Shown here piece after piece: positions 15,969 through 24,733 of a DNA stretch of 64,000 nt (within the stretch, counting starts at the first letter, position 1; the number at the start of each line of letters is the position of its first letter). Source of the stretch: Bacilli bacterium (GTDB lineage Bacteria; Bacillota_I; Bacilli_A; RF39; UBA660); assembly GCA_017627015.1 (NCBI GenBank), contig JAGAHP010000040.1, forward strand, positions 1 through 64,000. Direction: 5' to 3'. A program made the translations under genes and the position numbers. The notes below the pieces were generated by a model, which made no database searches, was not told the DNA's origin, and worked only from the letters and a program-made list of their open reading frames with translations.

Positions 15969-17201
15969 ATGAGACTAAATAATAAGTGGATAAGATCAGC
16001 TATCCCAGCACTACTAATTCACTGTTCAATAGGTAGTGTATATTGCTGGTCAACGTTTAAAGAAGCTATTTCTAACAAAATAGGAATGAGTACTTTTGCA
16101 GTAGGGTGGGCATTTTCGCTTGCAATATTCTTCTTAGGTATGTCTGCTGCTTTCGCAGGAAAGATGGTTGAAAAAAATATACATAAATCATCTTTAATAT
16201 CTTGCCTATGTTTTACAACAGGAATGCTTGGTACAGGATTCTTTATAGAACATACAACTGGAGTACTTGCATTAGTAGGAATATTCTTATGTTATGGATG
16301 TATTATGGGAATAGGACTAGGTGTAGGTTATATCACACCGGTTAAAACATTAATGCTTTGGTTCAAAGATAAAAAAGGATTAGCAACTGGTATATCTATA
16401 ATGGGTTTTGGACTTGCTAAAGCAATTGCAACACCTGTTATGGAATTATTCCAAAAAAATTATGGAATATCTAATATGTTTTATTTATTAGGAATTATTT
16501 ATTTTGTAATGATGTTCTTAGGACACTTACTTCTTAAAAAACCAGAAGGTTGGGTTGAAGAAGCAGAAAAGAGTGATAAATTCAAATCAATGTCTATGTT
16601 TAAAGATCCAGTATTTGTAGGAATATGGTTAATGTTCTTTATAAATATACATTGTGGTTTAGCATTAATTACTTATGAAAAACAAATTCTTAATGTAACA
16701 TTTGCAGGTTCTGCATTATTAGTAGTAATGATTAGTGTAATACCATCAGTAACTGCGGCATTTAATGCATTAGGAAGAATAGGTTATTCATCTATATCTG
16801 ATAAATTAAAAGATAGAAATACAATATATAAAATTATTTTTGCTAGTTCAATTTTAATTACTTTGGTTGCTTTATTAACATCATCAATAAGTAATGGAGT
16901 AAAAGGTATTGGATTTGGTATTATAACTATATTATTATTAGTTATTGTTAATGCTGGATATGGTGGAGGATTCTCTACATTACCTGCATTACTATCTTCT
17001 AGATTTGGAATGGATAATATAAGTAAAATACATGGTCTTGCATTATCTGCTTGGGCAGTAGCGGGTATTACAGGAAACAATATGTCAGAACTTATTTTAA
17101 ATGTTACTAACAGTAAATATGATGATATATTAATATTTACTTGTATATTCTATATAATCGCATTTATTATTAGTATGAAAATGATTAAAAAAAGATCCTA
17201 A
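15969..17201 (+). CDS. MFS transporter, oxalate/formate antiporter (OFA) family
   Basis: A 410-residue 12-helix carrier. Features typical of the OFA branch are WSTFKEAI after helix 1, GIGLGVGYITPV with a following WF-x-DKKGLATGI, and a second half with AFNALGRI-x-YSSISDKL. Such proteins move small carboxylates; the substrate here is not determinable. Start ATG 15969 has a GGAGGG SD; the longer frame from 15912 would run through the upstream terminator. Convergent with rnhC: the two coding regions overlap by four bases inside a shared terminator. Confidence 0.8.
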   Translation: MRLNNKWIRSAIPALLIHCSIGSVYCWSTFKEAISNKIGMSTFAVGWAFSLAIFFLGMSAAFAGKMVEKNIHKSSLISCLCFTTGMLGTGFFIEHTTGVLALVGIFLCYGCIMGIGLGVGYITPVKTLMLWFKDKKGLATGISIMGFGLAKAIATPVMELFQKNYGISNMFYLLGIIYFVMMFLGHLLLKKPEGWVEEAEKSDKFKSMSMFKDPVFVGIWLMFFINIHCGLALITYEKQILNVTFAGSALLVVMISVIPSVTAAFNALGRIGYSSISDKLKDRNTIYKIIFASSILITLVALLTSSISNGVKGIGFGIITILLLVIVNAGYGGGFSTLPALLSSRFGMDNISKIHGLALSAWAVAGITGNNMSELILNVTNSKYDDILIFTCIFYIIAFIISMKMIKKRS

Positions 17202-17214
17202 TTTAGGATCTTTT
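17190..17214. terminator. bidirectional terminator shared by MFS gene and rnhC
   Basis: AAAAGATCCTA pairs with TAGGATCTTTT around ATT, with A-runs and T-runs on both sides, so it works in both directions. Both stop codons lie inside it. Confidence 0.85.
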
Positions 17215-18124
17215 CTGTATTTTTAAAGTTTACTTTTGCTATTTTATTTAGTATATCTTTACCATACTTATTAACTAAATCTTTACCAGCTTCATCAACC
17301 ATAACTCCTGCACCAAGTGGAAGTACTTTATCAATTTCTTTAGATATTCTATCCATTTCTTTCATAAATAAATATCTACTTATTATTGATGAACATGCAA
17401 CTGATAAACACTTATCTTCAGCTTTAGTAGTAAAAGTGATTTTTCTAAATATATTATCACCAATATCTTTTAAATAACCAAAATAATTTCTAGCGGGAGT
17501 AAATTGGTCCATTACAACCATATCGTAAGAGAAATTATCTTTTTTCAATAAAGATAGAATAGCTCTATTATGAAGCATAGAGTTTATTTTATTCATATTA
17601 TAACCTTTATTAACATAGTTATTGAATTCTTCATTGTTAAGTATTATACTTTCGTGAGGAATTTTTTTCATTATTTCAGGCGCTATTTTTAATATTTTTT
17701 CATCTGTTATTTTCTTTGAATCTTTAACACCTAGTTCTTCTAAGAAAGAAATATCATTTTTATTAACGTATGAAGCAGTTACTATAATAGGTCCGAAATA
17801 ATCACCTTTACCAACTTCATCTGAACCGATAGAATTAATAAAATAGTAATCTGTAGTATCAACTTCTTCTTTCTTTTCTTTCTTTTCTTTCTCTTCAGGA
17901 TAAGAACCAGTTAATATCTTTTCTGTTTCTTTCCAAAACTGTGCATCAACATCTGCGGATACTCCTTGAAATACTACTTTACCTGATTCATATAGGGTAA
18001 CAACAGTATCTTCTTCATCTGCTTGAAATATTGCGTATGCTGGAGTTTTATCTCTTTTTAAAAATTCAAAATGTTTTATCATTTCTTCTTTAGTTTTATC
18101 ACTAACTTTAAAAGATATAGTCAT
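17198..18124 (-). CDS. rnhC: ribonuclease HIII
   Basis: 308 residues. The N-terminal TBP-like substrate-binding domain (about residues 1-85) is followed by a Lys/Glu-rich linker and the RNase H fold with SIGSDEVGKGDYFGP, the DEVGKG motif typical of RNase HII/HIII, and later MDQF and AGVMVDEAG. It degrades RNA in RNA-DNA hybrids. Start is the ATG at 18124, four bases after an AAGGTGAT SD; the in-frame ATG at 18139 lies before that SD. It is divergent from cvpA, a conserved rnhC-cvpA neighbourhood in Bacilli. Confidence 0.92.
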   Translation of the reverse strand: MTISFKVSDKTKEEMIKHFEFLKRDKTPAYAIFQADEEDTVVTLYESGKVVFQGVSADVDAQFWKETEKILTGSYPEEKEKKEKKEEVDTTDYYFINSIGSDEVGKGDYFGPIIVTASYVNKNDISFLEELGVKDSKKITDEKILKIAPEIMKKIPHESIILNNEEFNNYVNKGYNMNKINSMLHNRAILSLLKKDNFSYDMVVMDQFTPARNYFGYLKDIGDNIFRKITFTTKAEDKCLSVACSSIISRYLFMKEMDRISKEIDKVLPLGAGVMVDEAGKDLVNKYGKDILNKIAKVNFKNTEKILN

Positions 18125-18207
18125 ATACATCACCTTCATTTATATTTTAACATATATTCTTTATTTTTTAATAAAAATATAATATAATTTATAATAGAGG
18201 TGACAAT

Positions 18208-18909
18208 ATGGATATAAATATTGTAGATGCGATTATTATAATATTCTTAGTTGTGGGGTTTGTTTCAGGATTTAAAAGGGGAGTAGTAAAACAAGGAGTT
18301 ATTACTTTTGGAACTATTCTTGTTGTTACATTAGCGTTCTTATTTAAGAATCCATTATCAATGATTCTTTATAAACATTTTCCATTTTTTACAGTAGGTC
18401 TTCTTAAAAATTATTCAATATTAAATATATTGTTATATGAACTTATTTCTTTCTTTGTACTATTATCAATATTTGCGATAATACTTGCGGTAATTATTAA
18501 AATAAGTGGAGTAATAGAAAGATTTTTAAGATCAACTGTAATACTAGCTTTACCATCTAGGATACTTGGTGGGGTATTAGGTATGATAGAATTATACATT
18601 TTTGTATTTATTATTTTGTTAATAGTTACAATGCCTATATTCAGTATTTCTAGTAAAGAATATGTTACTGAATCTAAATACAAAGATATAGTATTAAATA
18701 ATACATTACTTATTTCTAATGTATCTGGAGGAATGGTTAATAGTGTTAACGAAATAAATTCTTTATTAGAAGATGAAGATAAGTTAGGAACAGAAAATTT
18801 TAACTGTAAAGCACTAAATATATTTGTAGATAATAAAATAGTTAGTACAGATTCAATTAGTTATTTAAGAGATCATAATAAAATAGATTTTCCATGTAAG
18901 ATAAAATAA
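18208..18909 (+). CDS. CvpA family membrane protein
   Basis: 233 residues with four membrane segments in the first about 150. The N-terminal IVDAIIIIFLVVGFVSGFKRGVVKQ is the CvpA hallmark. The C-terminal 80 residues are extracytoplasmic. CvpA proteins are linked to envelope maintenance, with no defined biochemical activity. Divergent from rnhC; GAGGTGA SD. Followed by a bidirectional terminator shared with def. Confidence 0.85.
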   Translation: MDINIVDAIIIIFLVVGFVSGFKRGVVKQGVITFGTILVVTLAFLFKNPLSMILYKHFPFFTVGLLKNYSILNILLYELISFFVLLSIFAIILAVIIKISGVIERFLRSTVILALPSRILGGVLGMIELYIFVFIILLIVTMPIFSISSKEYVTESKYKDIVLNNTLLISNVSGGMVNSVNEINSLLEDEDKLGTENFNCKALNIFVDNKIVSTDSISYLRDHNKIDFPCKIK

Positions 18910-18934
18910 AAAACCAATCATTGATTGGTTTTTA
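18908..18934. terminator. bidirectional terminator shared by cvpA and def
   Basis: AACCAATCA / TGATTGGTT with flanking A- and T-runs between two convergent genes. Confidence 0.85.
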
Positions 18935-19480
18935 TATTGCTCTGTATTTATTAGCGTTTTTATATGGATTCTTTTTATCTATACGGTCATAGAATAATAT
19001 ACCGTTAAGGTGATCTAATTCATGTTGGAATACAATTGCAAGTTCTTCTCTAAATCTTTTATTTACTTTATTTCCGCCCATATCATAGTATTCTACTTTA
19101 ATTCTTGCGTGTCTAGGTACAATTCCTTCAATAGGTCTATTTATACTAAGACATCCTTCTCCTTCTTCAACATAAATCATTTCTTCTGATTCACTAAGTA
19201 TTTTAGGATTAATAACTATATAATCTTCAAATACACCATCATCAACTTCGTAACAAATAACAAATATTCTTTTAGTAATACCTAATTGGATTAAAGATAA
19301 TCCCATACCTGGTCTTAAATTATATTTTTTAGCTTCTTCATCTATTTGACTTAATCTAAGCATTTCTAAAGAATCTTTAATTATTTTTTTAGTCTTATCG
19401 TCAAGTGGAAAAGTTACTTCTTTACTAATTTTTCTAATTCTACTATCATATTCATCGATAATATCTTTGGTTTTTATCAC
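18932..19480 (-). CDS. def: peptide deformylase
   Basis: 182 residues. The three metal-site motifs are recognisable: GMGLSLIQLG (family consensus GxGLAAxQ, so the two alanines are changed), EGCLS with the metal Cys, and HELDH with two metal His and the catalytic Glu. It removes the formyl group from nascent proteins and is long enough for the Gram-positive type 2 class. The start is GTG at 19480, four bases after GGTGAT; the apparent earlier GTG is within that SD. fmt, the enzyme that adds the formyl group, is at 42.8 kb. Confidence 0.92.
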   Translation of the reverse strand: MIKTKDIIDEYDSRIRKISKEVTFPLDDKTKKIIKDSLEMLRLSQIDEEAKKYNLRPGMGLSLIQLGITKRIFVICYEVDDGVFEDYIVINPKILSESEEMIYVEEGEGCLSINRPIEGIVPRHARIKVEYYDMGGNKVNKRFREELAIVFQHELDHLNGILFYDRIDKKNPYKNANKYRAI

Positions 19481-19534
19481 ACTAATCACCTCAAAAACAC
19501 ATATATTCTAACACATTTTTAAGATTTTAACAAA

Positions 19535-19711
19535 TTAATTGTTACCAAAGAATCTAGAACCAATAACAATTACAAGTAATATAAATAAAACTAGTATTAT
19601 TGATCCACCATATCCATTACCTTGATTGTAATTATATCCAGCATATACAGGGTATGAAGGGTAGCATCCGTTGTTATATCCATAACCACCACTATATCCG
19701 TAGTAATACAT
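19535..19711 (-). CDS. YjcZ-like small sporulation membrane peptide, 58 aa
   Basis: The product opens with a Tyr/Gly/Asn-rich low-complexity stretch of about 35 residues and ends in one hydrophobic helix (SIILVLFILLVIVIG) plus SRFFGNN. This is the layout of YjcZ/SscA-type peptides made during sporulation in Bacillus, where the Gly/Tyr-rich part precedes the single helix. A perfect AGGAGG SD lies seven bases before the ATG, which strongly supports translation. It sits upstream of def on the same strand. The N-terminal region is longer than in most family members. Confidence 0.75.
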   Translation of the reverse strand: MYYYGYSGGYGYNNGCYPSYPVYAGYNYNQGNGYGGSIILVLFILLVIVIGSRFFGNN

Positions 19712-19833
19712 AAATATACCTCCTTTTATACTATATAGTATTATGGTTGTAAAAAAAGTGTTATTTAACTCGTCTATATATAGTTAAAAAAAACAATTTA
19801 TGATATCATTATTGTTAGAAGGTAGAGATTAAT

Positions 19834-20979
19834 ATGAGCAAGATATTTAATAAAATGGATAAAATTCTATTAATATTAACAATCATTATGTTTGTATTTG
19901 GTTTATTTATGGTTCTAGATGCTTCAAGTATGAAGTCTTTTTTGGAGTACGGAACTAACACTAAATACTTTTCTAAACAATTAATTATTTTGATAATTAG
20001 TCTAGTTTTATCTGTATTTGTTCTTTTTATTCCTACAAAAAAATACAAAAAGGTAATTGTACCGGTATCAGTAACTATAATAATTCTGTTATTTTATTTA
20101 CTTATGTCAGGTGTTAAAACAAATGAAGCAAAGAGTTGGATATATATTGGATCTTTTGGTTTACAACCATCAGAATTCGCAAAATTATCTCTGATAATAT
20201 TTATAGGTACATTCTATAAAACAAATTTAAAATATTTAAATAATTGGATTGCTGCTTTAATACCAGTAGGTCTAGGAGTATTATATTTTGCATTAATATT
20301 CTTACAACCAGACTTTGGTACAGGTTTAATTATATTTTCTATAACTGCAATGTTATTCTTCGCTTCTCCAGTAAAAAAAGAAATAAAAGTAAAAACTACT
20401 ATGTATGGGGCAATATTTGCGGTAATAATTTTATTAGGATTATTAATAAGTGGTAAATCAGTATTTAATGGAATGCAGAAGGATAGATTTAATTTCTTAA
20501 AACCATGTACAAGATATCAAGAAGCAACAGGTTACCAAGTATGTAATGGATATATCGCAATAAACAATGGTAATTTAATAAGTATATCTCCAGGTAACAG
20601 TCAACAAAAATATTTATATTTACCTGAAGCATTTACTGATTTTATTTTTCCGATAATAGTAGAGGAATTTGGTTTAATCACAGGAATCGTAATAATACTA
20701 ATGTTAGTATTAATTATTTATAGAGTGTTGTTAGTGGCAAAAAGAAGTGTAAATGTTCAAAATGCTTTGATATGTTATGGTGTTGCTTGCTATATATTTA
20801 TGCACACTATAATTAACTTGGTTGGTGTTCTAGGACTATTGCCACTTACGGGAGTCCCATTACCATTCTTATCATATGGTGGTTCATTTGCGTTAACATT
20901 ATCTATATCTTTAGCGATAGTTCAAAGAATATCAATTGAAAATTATAACTATATGCAGAAAAAAGTTTTAGAAAAATAA
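19834..20979 (+). CDS. ftsW: FtsW/RodA/SpoVE family peptidoglycan glycosyltransferase
   Basis: A 381-residue SEDS protein with about ten membrane helices. Diagnostic motifs: GSFGLQPSEFAKL, LQPDFGTGLI, the PEAFTDFIFPIIVEEFG region carrying the catalytic Asp, and GVPLPFLSYGGS. It polymerises lipid II together with a class B PBP; the PBP in this window is at 45.5 kb, away from it. Which SEDS paralogue (FtsW, SpoVE, RodA) cannot be settled from one sequence. Located upstream of comEA. Confidence 0.85.
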   Translation: MSKIFNKMDKILLILTIIMFVFGLFMVLDASSMKSFLEYGTNTKYFSKQLIILIISLVLSVFVLFIPTKKYKKVIVPVSVTIIILLFYLLMSGVKTNEAKSWIYIGSFGLQPSEFAKLSLIIFIGTFYKTNLKYLNNWIAALIPVGLGVLYFALIFLQPDFGTGLIIFSITAMLFFASPVKKEIKVKTTMYGAIFAVIILLGLLISGKSVFNGMQKDRFNFLKPCTRYQEATGYQVCNGYIAINNGNLISISPGNSQQKYLYLPEAFTDFIFPIIVEEFGLITGIVIILMLVLIIYRVLLVAKRSVNVQNALICYGVACYIFMHTIINLVGVLGLLPLTGVPLPFLSYGGSFALTLSISLAIVQRISIENYNYMQKKVLEK

Positions 20980-20984
20980 GGGAG

Positions 20985-21027
20985 AAAACCTTCTATACGT
21001 CGAATATAAGTATTAGGAGGTTTTTTT
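20985..21027 (+). terminator. terminator-like hairpin that contains the comEA SD
   Basis: AAAACCTTCT (20985-20994) pairs with AGGAGGTTTT (21015-21024), ten pairs with one G-U, around a 20-base loop, then TTT and the ATG of comEA. The AGGAGG arm is the Shine-Dalgarno of comEA. It therefore can act as ftsW terminator, as attenuator, or as a translational mask. Confidence 0.65.
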
Positions 21028-21642
21028 ATGAAGAAAAAAATATATTTATGTTTAATTGTAATATTGTTGGTATTATTTATGATTCCATTATTTAAGGAGG
21101 AAAAAGTACACGCTATTTCTAAAAAGAAGGCAGTAAGTAGTAATACATTCTTTGTAGATATAAAAGGTGCAGTAAAAAGACCTGGTGTATATGAAATAAA
21201 TAGTAATGCTAGGATAATTGACGTGATAAAAAAAGCTGGAGATTTAAAAAAAGATGCAGATACTAGTATTATTAATTTAAGTAAAAAAGTAAAAGATGAA
21301 ATGTATATAATTATATATACTAAAGATCAAATAAAAGAATATAAAGAACGTTATAATTCATCCTCTGAAATAGTAGAAAAAGTAGAGGAACAAATAATAT
21401 GTCCTGATACAGATAATGATGGATGTATTAATAAAGATAATAATTTTGTATCAGGAAAAATAAATATAAATACCGCATCAGTTAAAGATCTAACAAATCT
21501 TCCTGGAATAGGTGAAAACAAAGCTAAAAAAATAGTAGAGTATAGGAATAAAAATAGTTTTAAAAAAATAGAAGATATAAAAAATGTAACAGGCATCGGT
21601 GATAGCTTATATGACAAAATTAAAGATAGTATTGAAGTATAA
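21028..21642 (+). CDS. comEA: competence protein ComEA (DNA receptor)
   Basis: 204 residues: an N-terminal membrane anchor (residues 4-22), an SLBB-like domain (FFVDIKGAVKRPGVYEI through about residue 95), an Asp/Asn-rich linker and two helix-hairpin-helix motifs (ASVKDLTNLPGIGENKAKKIVEYR and FKKIEDIKNVTGIG). ComEA binds incoming DNA outside the membrane and passes it to ComEC. comEB is missing and comEC follows with a 32-base overlap. The SD sits in a hairpin (see 20985-21027). Confidence 0.93.
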   Translation: MKKKIYLCLIVILLVLFMIPLFKEEKVHAISKKKAVSSNTFFVDIKGAVKRPGVYEINSNARIIDVIKKAGDLKKDADTSIINLSKKVKDEMYIIIYTKDQIKEYKERYNSSSEIVEKVEEQIICPDTDNDGCINKDNNFVSGKININTASVKDLTNLPGIGENKAKKIVEYRNKNSFKKIEDIKNVTGIGDSLYDKIKDSIEV

Positions 21643-23563
21643 ATATTTAATACTATTTTTAGTAGTGTTATTTTCATTTTTTGTAACAAATAATTATGAT
21701 TATAAAAGTAAGTATAATGGTAATGAAAAAAATATAGAAGGTTACGTATTAGAAAAGAAAATAAATAATAAAAAAAGTTCGTTGGTTATAAAAGGTAAAG
21801 AAAAAGTACTAGTTAATATTTATAATAGAGTAGATATTAATTATCATGATTATGTATCAGTGAATGGAATATTAAGTAAACCAAATAGTAATACTATTTT
21901 TAATTTATTTAATTATAAAAGATATTTAAAAGAAAAAAGAATTAATTATATTTTTACAGGTAAAAATATAAAAGTAATTAGAAAAAATAATAATATTTTT
22001 TATAGTATAAAAAATTTAATAGAGAAAAGAATAAATAAATATAAATCTAAAAAATATTTAAAAGTATTTATACTAAGTGAAAAGAATGATTTAGATAAAA
22101 ATATAAAGGATGTTTATAAGAATCTAGGTATTGTTCATTTGTTATCTATATCAGGTAGTTATATAGCTATACTTGTTTTTATTATGAATAAAATTATTAA
22201 AAATAAAAAAATAATATCTATATTATTAATTACTTATATAGCTCTTACTAATTATCAAATATCTATATTAAGAACAGTACTATGTTATATTTTGTTTTTA
22301 TTAAATAAAAGATATAAACTTGGTATAGATAAAGAATCAATAATAATATTACTGGCGTCTTTTTTATTATTAATGAACCCATACTATTTATATAATATAG
22401 GTTTTTTACTTTCTTTTTTTGTTAGTTTTAGTTTAATTCATTTTAGTTATTTATTAGAAAATAGGAATTATATACAAAGATCTTTAATAATATCTTTTAT
22501 AGCGTTTTTTATATCACTTCCTATAATTATTAATACTTACTTTAGTATTAATTTTTTAAGTATATTATTTAATCTTATATATGTACCTTTTTCTTGTTTT
22601 GTTCTTTATCCTTTATCATTGTTAACGTTCTTATTTCCAATGCTTGACTCTTTATTATATATACTTACAAAATTATTTGAAAACTTATCTTTATTTTTAA
22701 ATAAAATGAACTATTTTACATTATCATTTTCTAAAATACCTTTACCATTTTATATCATTTATTATTATTTAATATTTAAAAAAAATAATAAATTCTTGTT
22801 ATTAGTACCATTATTATATCTATATAATTACTATTTATTTATTCCTAGAATATATTTTTTAGATGTTGGTCAAGGTGATTCAGCTTTAATTAGGTACAAA
22901 AATAAAAATATAATAATAGATACTGGTGGTAGTTATGATTATGATAATTCAGATAATTTAGTCATGTTCTATAAATCAGTAGGAGTAAAAAAGATAGATG
23001 AAATGTATATTAGTCATGGTGATCTTGATCATATAGGTAATGCATATAATATAACTAAGAAAATAAAAACTGAAAATATCTATATTAACAAATATAATGA
23101 AACAAATTTAGAAAAAGAATTGTGTTCAAATAATTGTAAAAAAGTAGGAGAGGACTTTAATAGAAATATGATAAAAGTATTAAATCCAAGTTATAATATG
23201 TATGATGAAAATGACAATAGTTTAGTTATATATATTTCTATTAATAATAAAAATATTCTTTTTATGGGTGATTCGTCTAAAGAAGTAGAGTATAGATTGA
23301 TGAATACTTATAATATAGGTAAGATAGATATATTAAAAGTAGGTCACCATGGTTCAAATACAAGTTCAAGTAAAGCATTTATAAAAAGTATAAAACCTAA
23401 GTATTCTGTTATTAGTGTTGGTAAGAATAATAGATATGGACATCCAAATAAAGAAGTATTAAATAATCTAGATAATTCTAAAATATTTAGAACAGACGAG
23501 GATGGAAGTATTATGTTTAAGATTAAAAATAACGAATTGAAAATAGAGACTTGTAGTTCATAA
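21611..23563 (+). CDS. comEC: ComEC/Rec2 DNA-uptake channel
   Basis: 650 residues: an N-terminal OB-like region, the Competence domain with eight or more membrane helices (HLLSISGSYIAIL, about residues 175-400) and a C-terminal metallo-beta-lactamase fold with LDVGQGDSALI near 417, SHGDLDHIGNA near 468 and VGHHGSNTSSSKAF near 577. It transports single-stranded DNA across the membrane. Start ATG 21611 follows GGTGAT. Two broken copies of its 3' half lie downstream (24506-24653 and 26770-26854). Confidence 0.92.
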   Translation: MTKLKIVLKYKYLILFLVVLFSFFVTNNYDYKSKYNGNEKNIEGYVLEKKINNKKSSLVIKGKEKVLVNIYNRVDINYHDYVSVNGILSKPNSNTIFNLFNYKRYLKEKRINYIFTGKNIKVIRKNNNIFYSIKNLIEKRINKYKSKKYLKVFILSEKNDLDKNIKDVYKNLGIVHLLSISGSYIAILVFIMNKIIKNKKIISILLITYIALTNYQISILRTVLCYILFLLNKRYKLGIDKESIIILLASFLLLMNPYYLYNIGFLLSFFVSFSLIHFSYLLENRNYIQRSLIISFIAFFISLPIIINTYFSINFLSILFNLIYVPFSCFVLYPLSLLTFLFPMLDSLLYILTKLFENLSLFLNKMNYFTLSFSKIPLPFYIIYYYLIFKKNNKFLLLVPLLYLYNYYLFIPRIYFLDVGQGDSALIRYKNKNIIIDTGGSYDYDNSDNLVMFYKSVGVKKIDEMYISHGDLDHIGNAYNITKKIKTENIYINKYNETNLEKELCSNNCKKVGEDFNRNMIKVLNPSYNMYDENDNSLVIYISINNKNILFMGDSSKEVEYRLMNTYNIGKIDILKVGHHGSNTSSSKAFIKSIKPKYSVISVGKNNRYGHPNKEVLNNLDNSKIFRTDEDGSIMFKIKNNELKIETCSS

Positions 23564-23573
23564 ATAAAATCTA

Positions 23574-23582
23574 TGATATAAT
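23574..23582 (+). promoter_or_regulatory. extended -10 promoter for the Cys-His-Asp protein gene
   Basis: TGATATAAT, TATAAT at 23577-23582, begins ten bases after the comEC stop. The expected transcript would start about ten bases before the ATG at 23600, leaving just room for GGTGAT. Confidence 0.5.
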
Positions 23583-23599
23583 ATAATTGGTGATATAAT

Positions 23600-24436
23600 A
23601 TGGACTTATTTCAAAAAATATTGGAGTGTAAGGAAGAAGATGTTGATTCAATTATTGAAACAGCTATAAATGAAGCAAATGCAAAGGCAGAAAAAGTTGA
23701 AAAATTAGGCTTTCTAGATTATGGAAAATCTTGTAGTGTGTTTAAAGGATTTATACCTCTTAATACGAGAATAAAATATGCTAATTTAAATATGGAAGAT
23801 TACGGAATGGAAAGTACAGATTTCATTTATGAATTTGCACACTTTATTAAAAAGTATAATATTAATAACAAAGCTTCATTAATTCATAATCTAGAATATT
23901 TTGTTAATAGTTATTTTGGATTCCCAGGTAAAATAGATAGAGAGACAATGTTTAATGACATTGCATGGCAAACAACCACTACAGATGAAGAGTATTTTAA
24001 AGCATTAGAAAATAATAAACTTGGTGATTTAAAAGGTAAAGGAGCAGCTCAATGTACGGAAAGGGGAGCCTTGGTTCAACAGGTATTAAGTATTTTTGGC
24101 ACAGAATCATATTACTGTATGGGATGCGTTGATTTAGGTGATAGACAAGAGGGACATTGTTTTAATATAGTTAAGAGAAAAAATGACTATGCTTTGCTAG
24201 ATTACAGTGTTCCAATTGTATCATATAAAGAAGATGACAGTGTAAATGCGTATTACCCCTTTGTAGGAACATTAACAAATGAAGAATTCTTAGATTTTGT
24301 AAATAACGGTGTGATTAAATCATTTGATGACTATTATATGAACGGTAGGCAGTATGAAAAGACTGGTACAAAGAGAATGTATGTAGTAGGAAAATATGAA
24401 ATAGAAAAGGAAAATGCAATTGAAAATAGAAGATAG
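23600..24436 (+). CDS. putative Cys-His-Asp (transglutaminase/papain-fold) protein, 278 aa
   Basis: No family is firmly recognised. Visible is a transglutaminase-like order of catalytic residues: C152 at the start of a helix (AAQCTERGALVQQVL), H186 in EGHCFNIV and D201 in ALLDYS, with an N-terminal helical domain of about 140 residues. No signal peptide or membrane helix, so it is probably cytosolic. It lies between comEC and a broken comEC 3' fragment, with its own promoter and terminator. Codon use is slightly richer in G/C than its neighbours. It could be a peptidase, amidase, acyltransferase or an effector or immunity-type enzyme; the sequence alone does not decide. Confidence 0.65.
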   Translation: MDLFQKILECKEEDVDSIIETAINEANAKAEKVEKLGFLDYGKSCSVFKGFIPLNTRIKYANLNMEDYGMESTDFIYEFAHFIKKYNINNKASLIHNLEYFVNSYFGFPGKIDRETMFNDIAWQTTTTDEEYFKALENNKLGDLKGKGAAQCTERGALVQQVLSIFGTESYYCMGCVDLGDRQEGHCFNIVKRKNDYALLDYSVPIVSYKEDDSVNAYYPFVGTLTNEEFLDFVNNGVIKSFDDYYMNGRQYEKTGTKRMYVVGKYEIEKENAIENRR

Positions 24437-24456
24437 TAATTTATGCTATCTTTTTT
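24431..24456 (+). terminator. intrinsic terminator
   Basis: AGATAG / CTATCT with a nine-base loop and seven T after the Cys-His-Asp gene at 23600. Confidence 0.7.
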
Positions 24457-24505
24457 GTATTTCTAATTAGCGATTTTCATATTGATGTACTAACTACTTA
24501 GCACC

Positions 24506-24653
24506 TGTCGGAAAAAATAATAGATATGGTCATCCAAATAAAGAGGTATTGGATAATTTAAAAGATTCTAAAATATATAGAACAGATCAATATGGTAGTA
24601 TTATGTTTAAAATTAAAAATAATAAATTAAATATTGAAACATGTAGTCCGTAG
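24506..24653 (+). pseudogene. comEC 3'-end fragment (remnant 1)
   Basis: In frame this stretch encodes 48 residues ending at TAG (24651-24653) that match the last 48 residues of ComEC with 39 identities (VGKNNRYGHPNKEVL through IETCS). The nucleotide changes include many third-position ones, so this copy diverged under selection for protein before it was broken, or came from another strain. It lacks the rest of comEC and any start. It is followed, like the intact gene, by a promoter and a Cys-His-Asp protein gene. Confidence 0.85.
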
Positions 24654-24674
24654 AAAGAAAAATTAATATGATTT

Positions 24675-24703
24675 TTGACTTTTATTCAATAATGTGATAT
24701 TAT
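24675..24703 (+). promoter_or_regulatory. sigma-A promoter of the transglutaminase-like gene
   Basis: TTGACT (24675-24680), a 17-base spacer and TGA-TATTAT (24698-24703). It is one of the best promoters in the window, 31 bases before the ATG at 24734. Confidence 0.75.
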
Positions 24704-24733
24704 ACTACGCATTAAAAAAAGAGGGGTGGCAAT

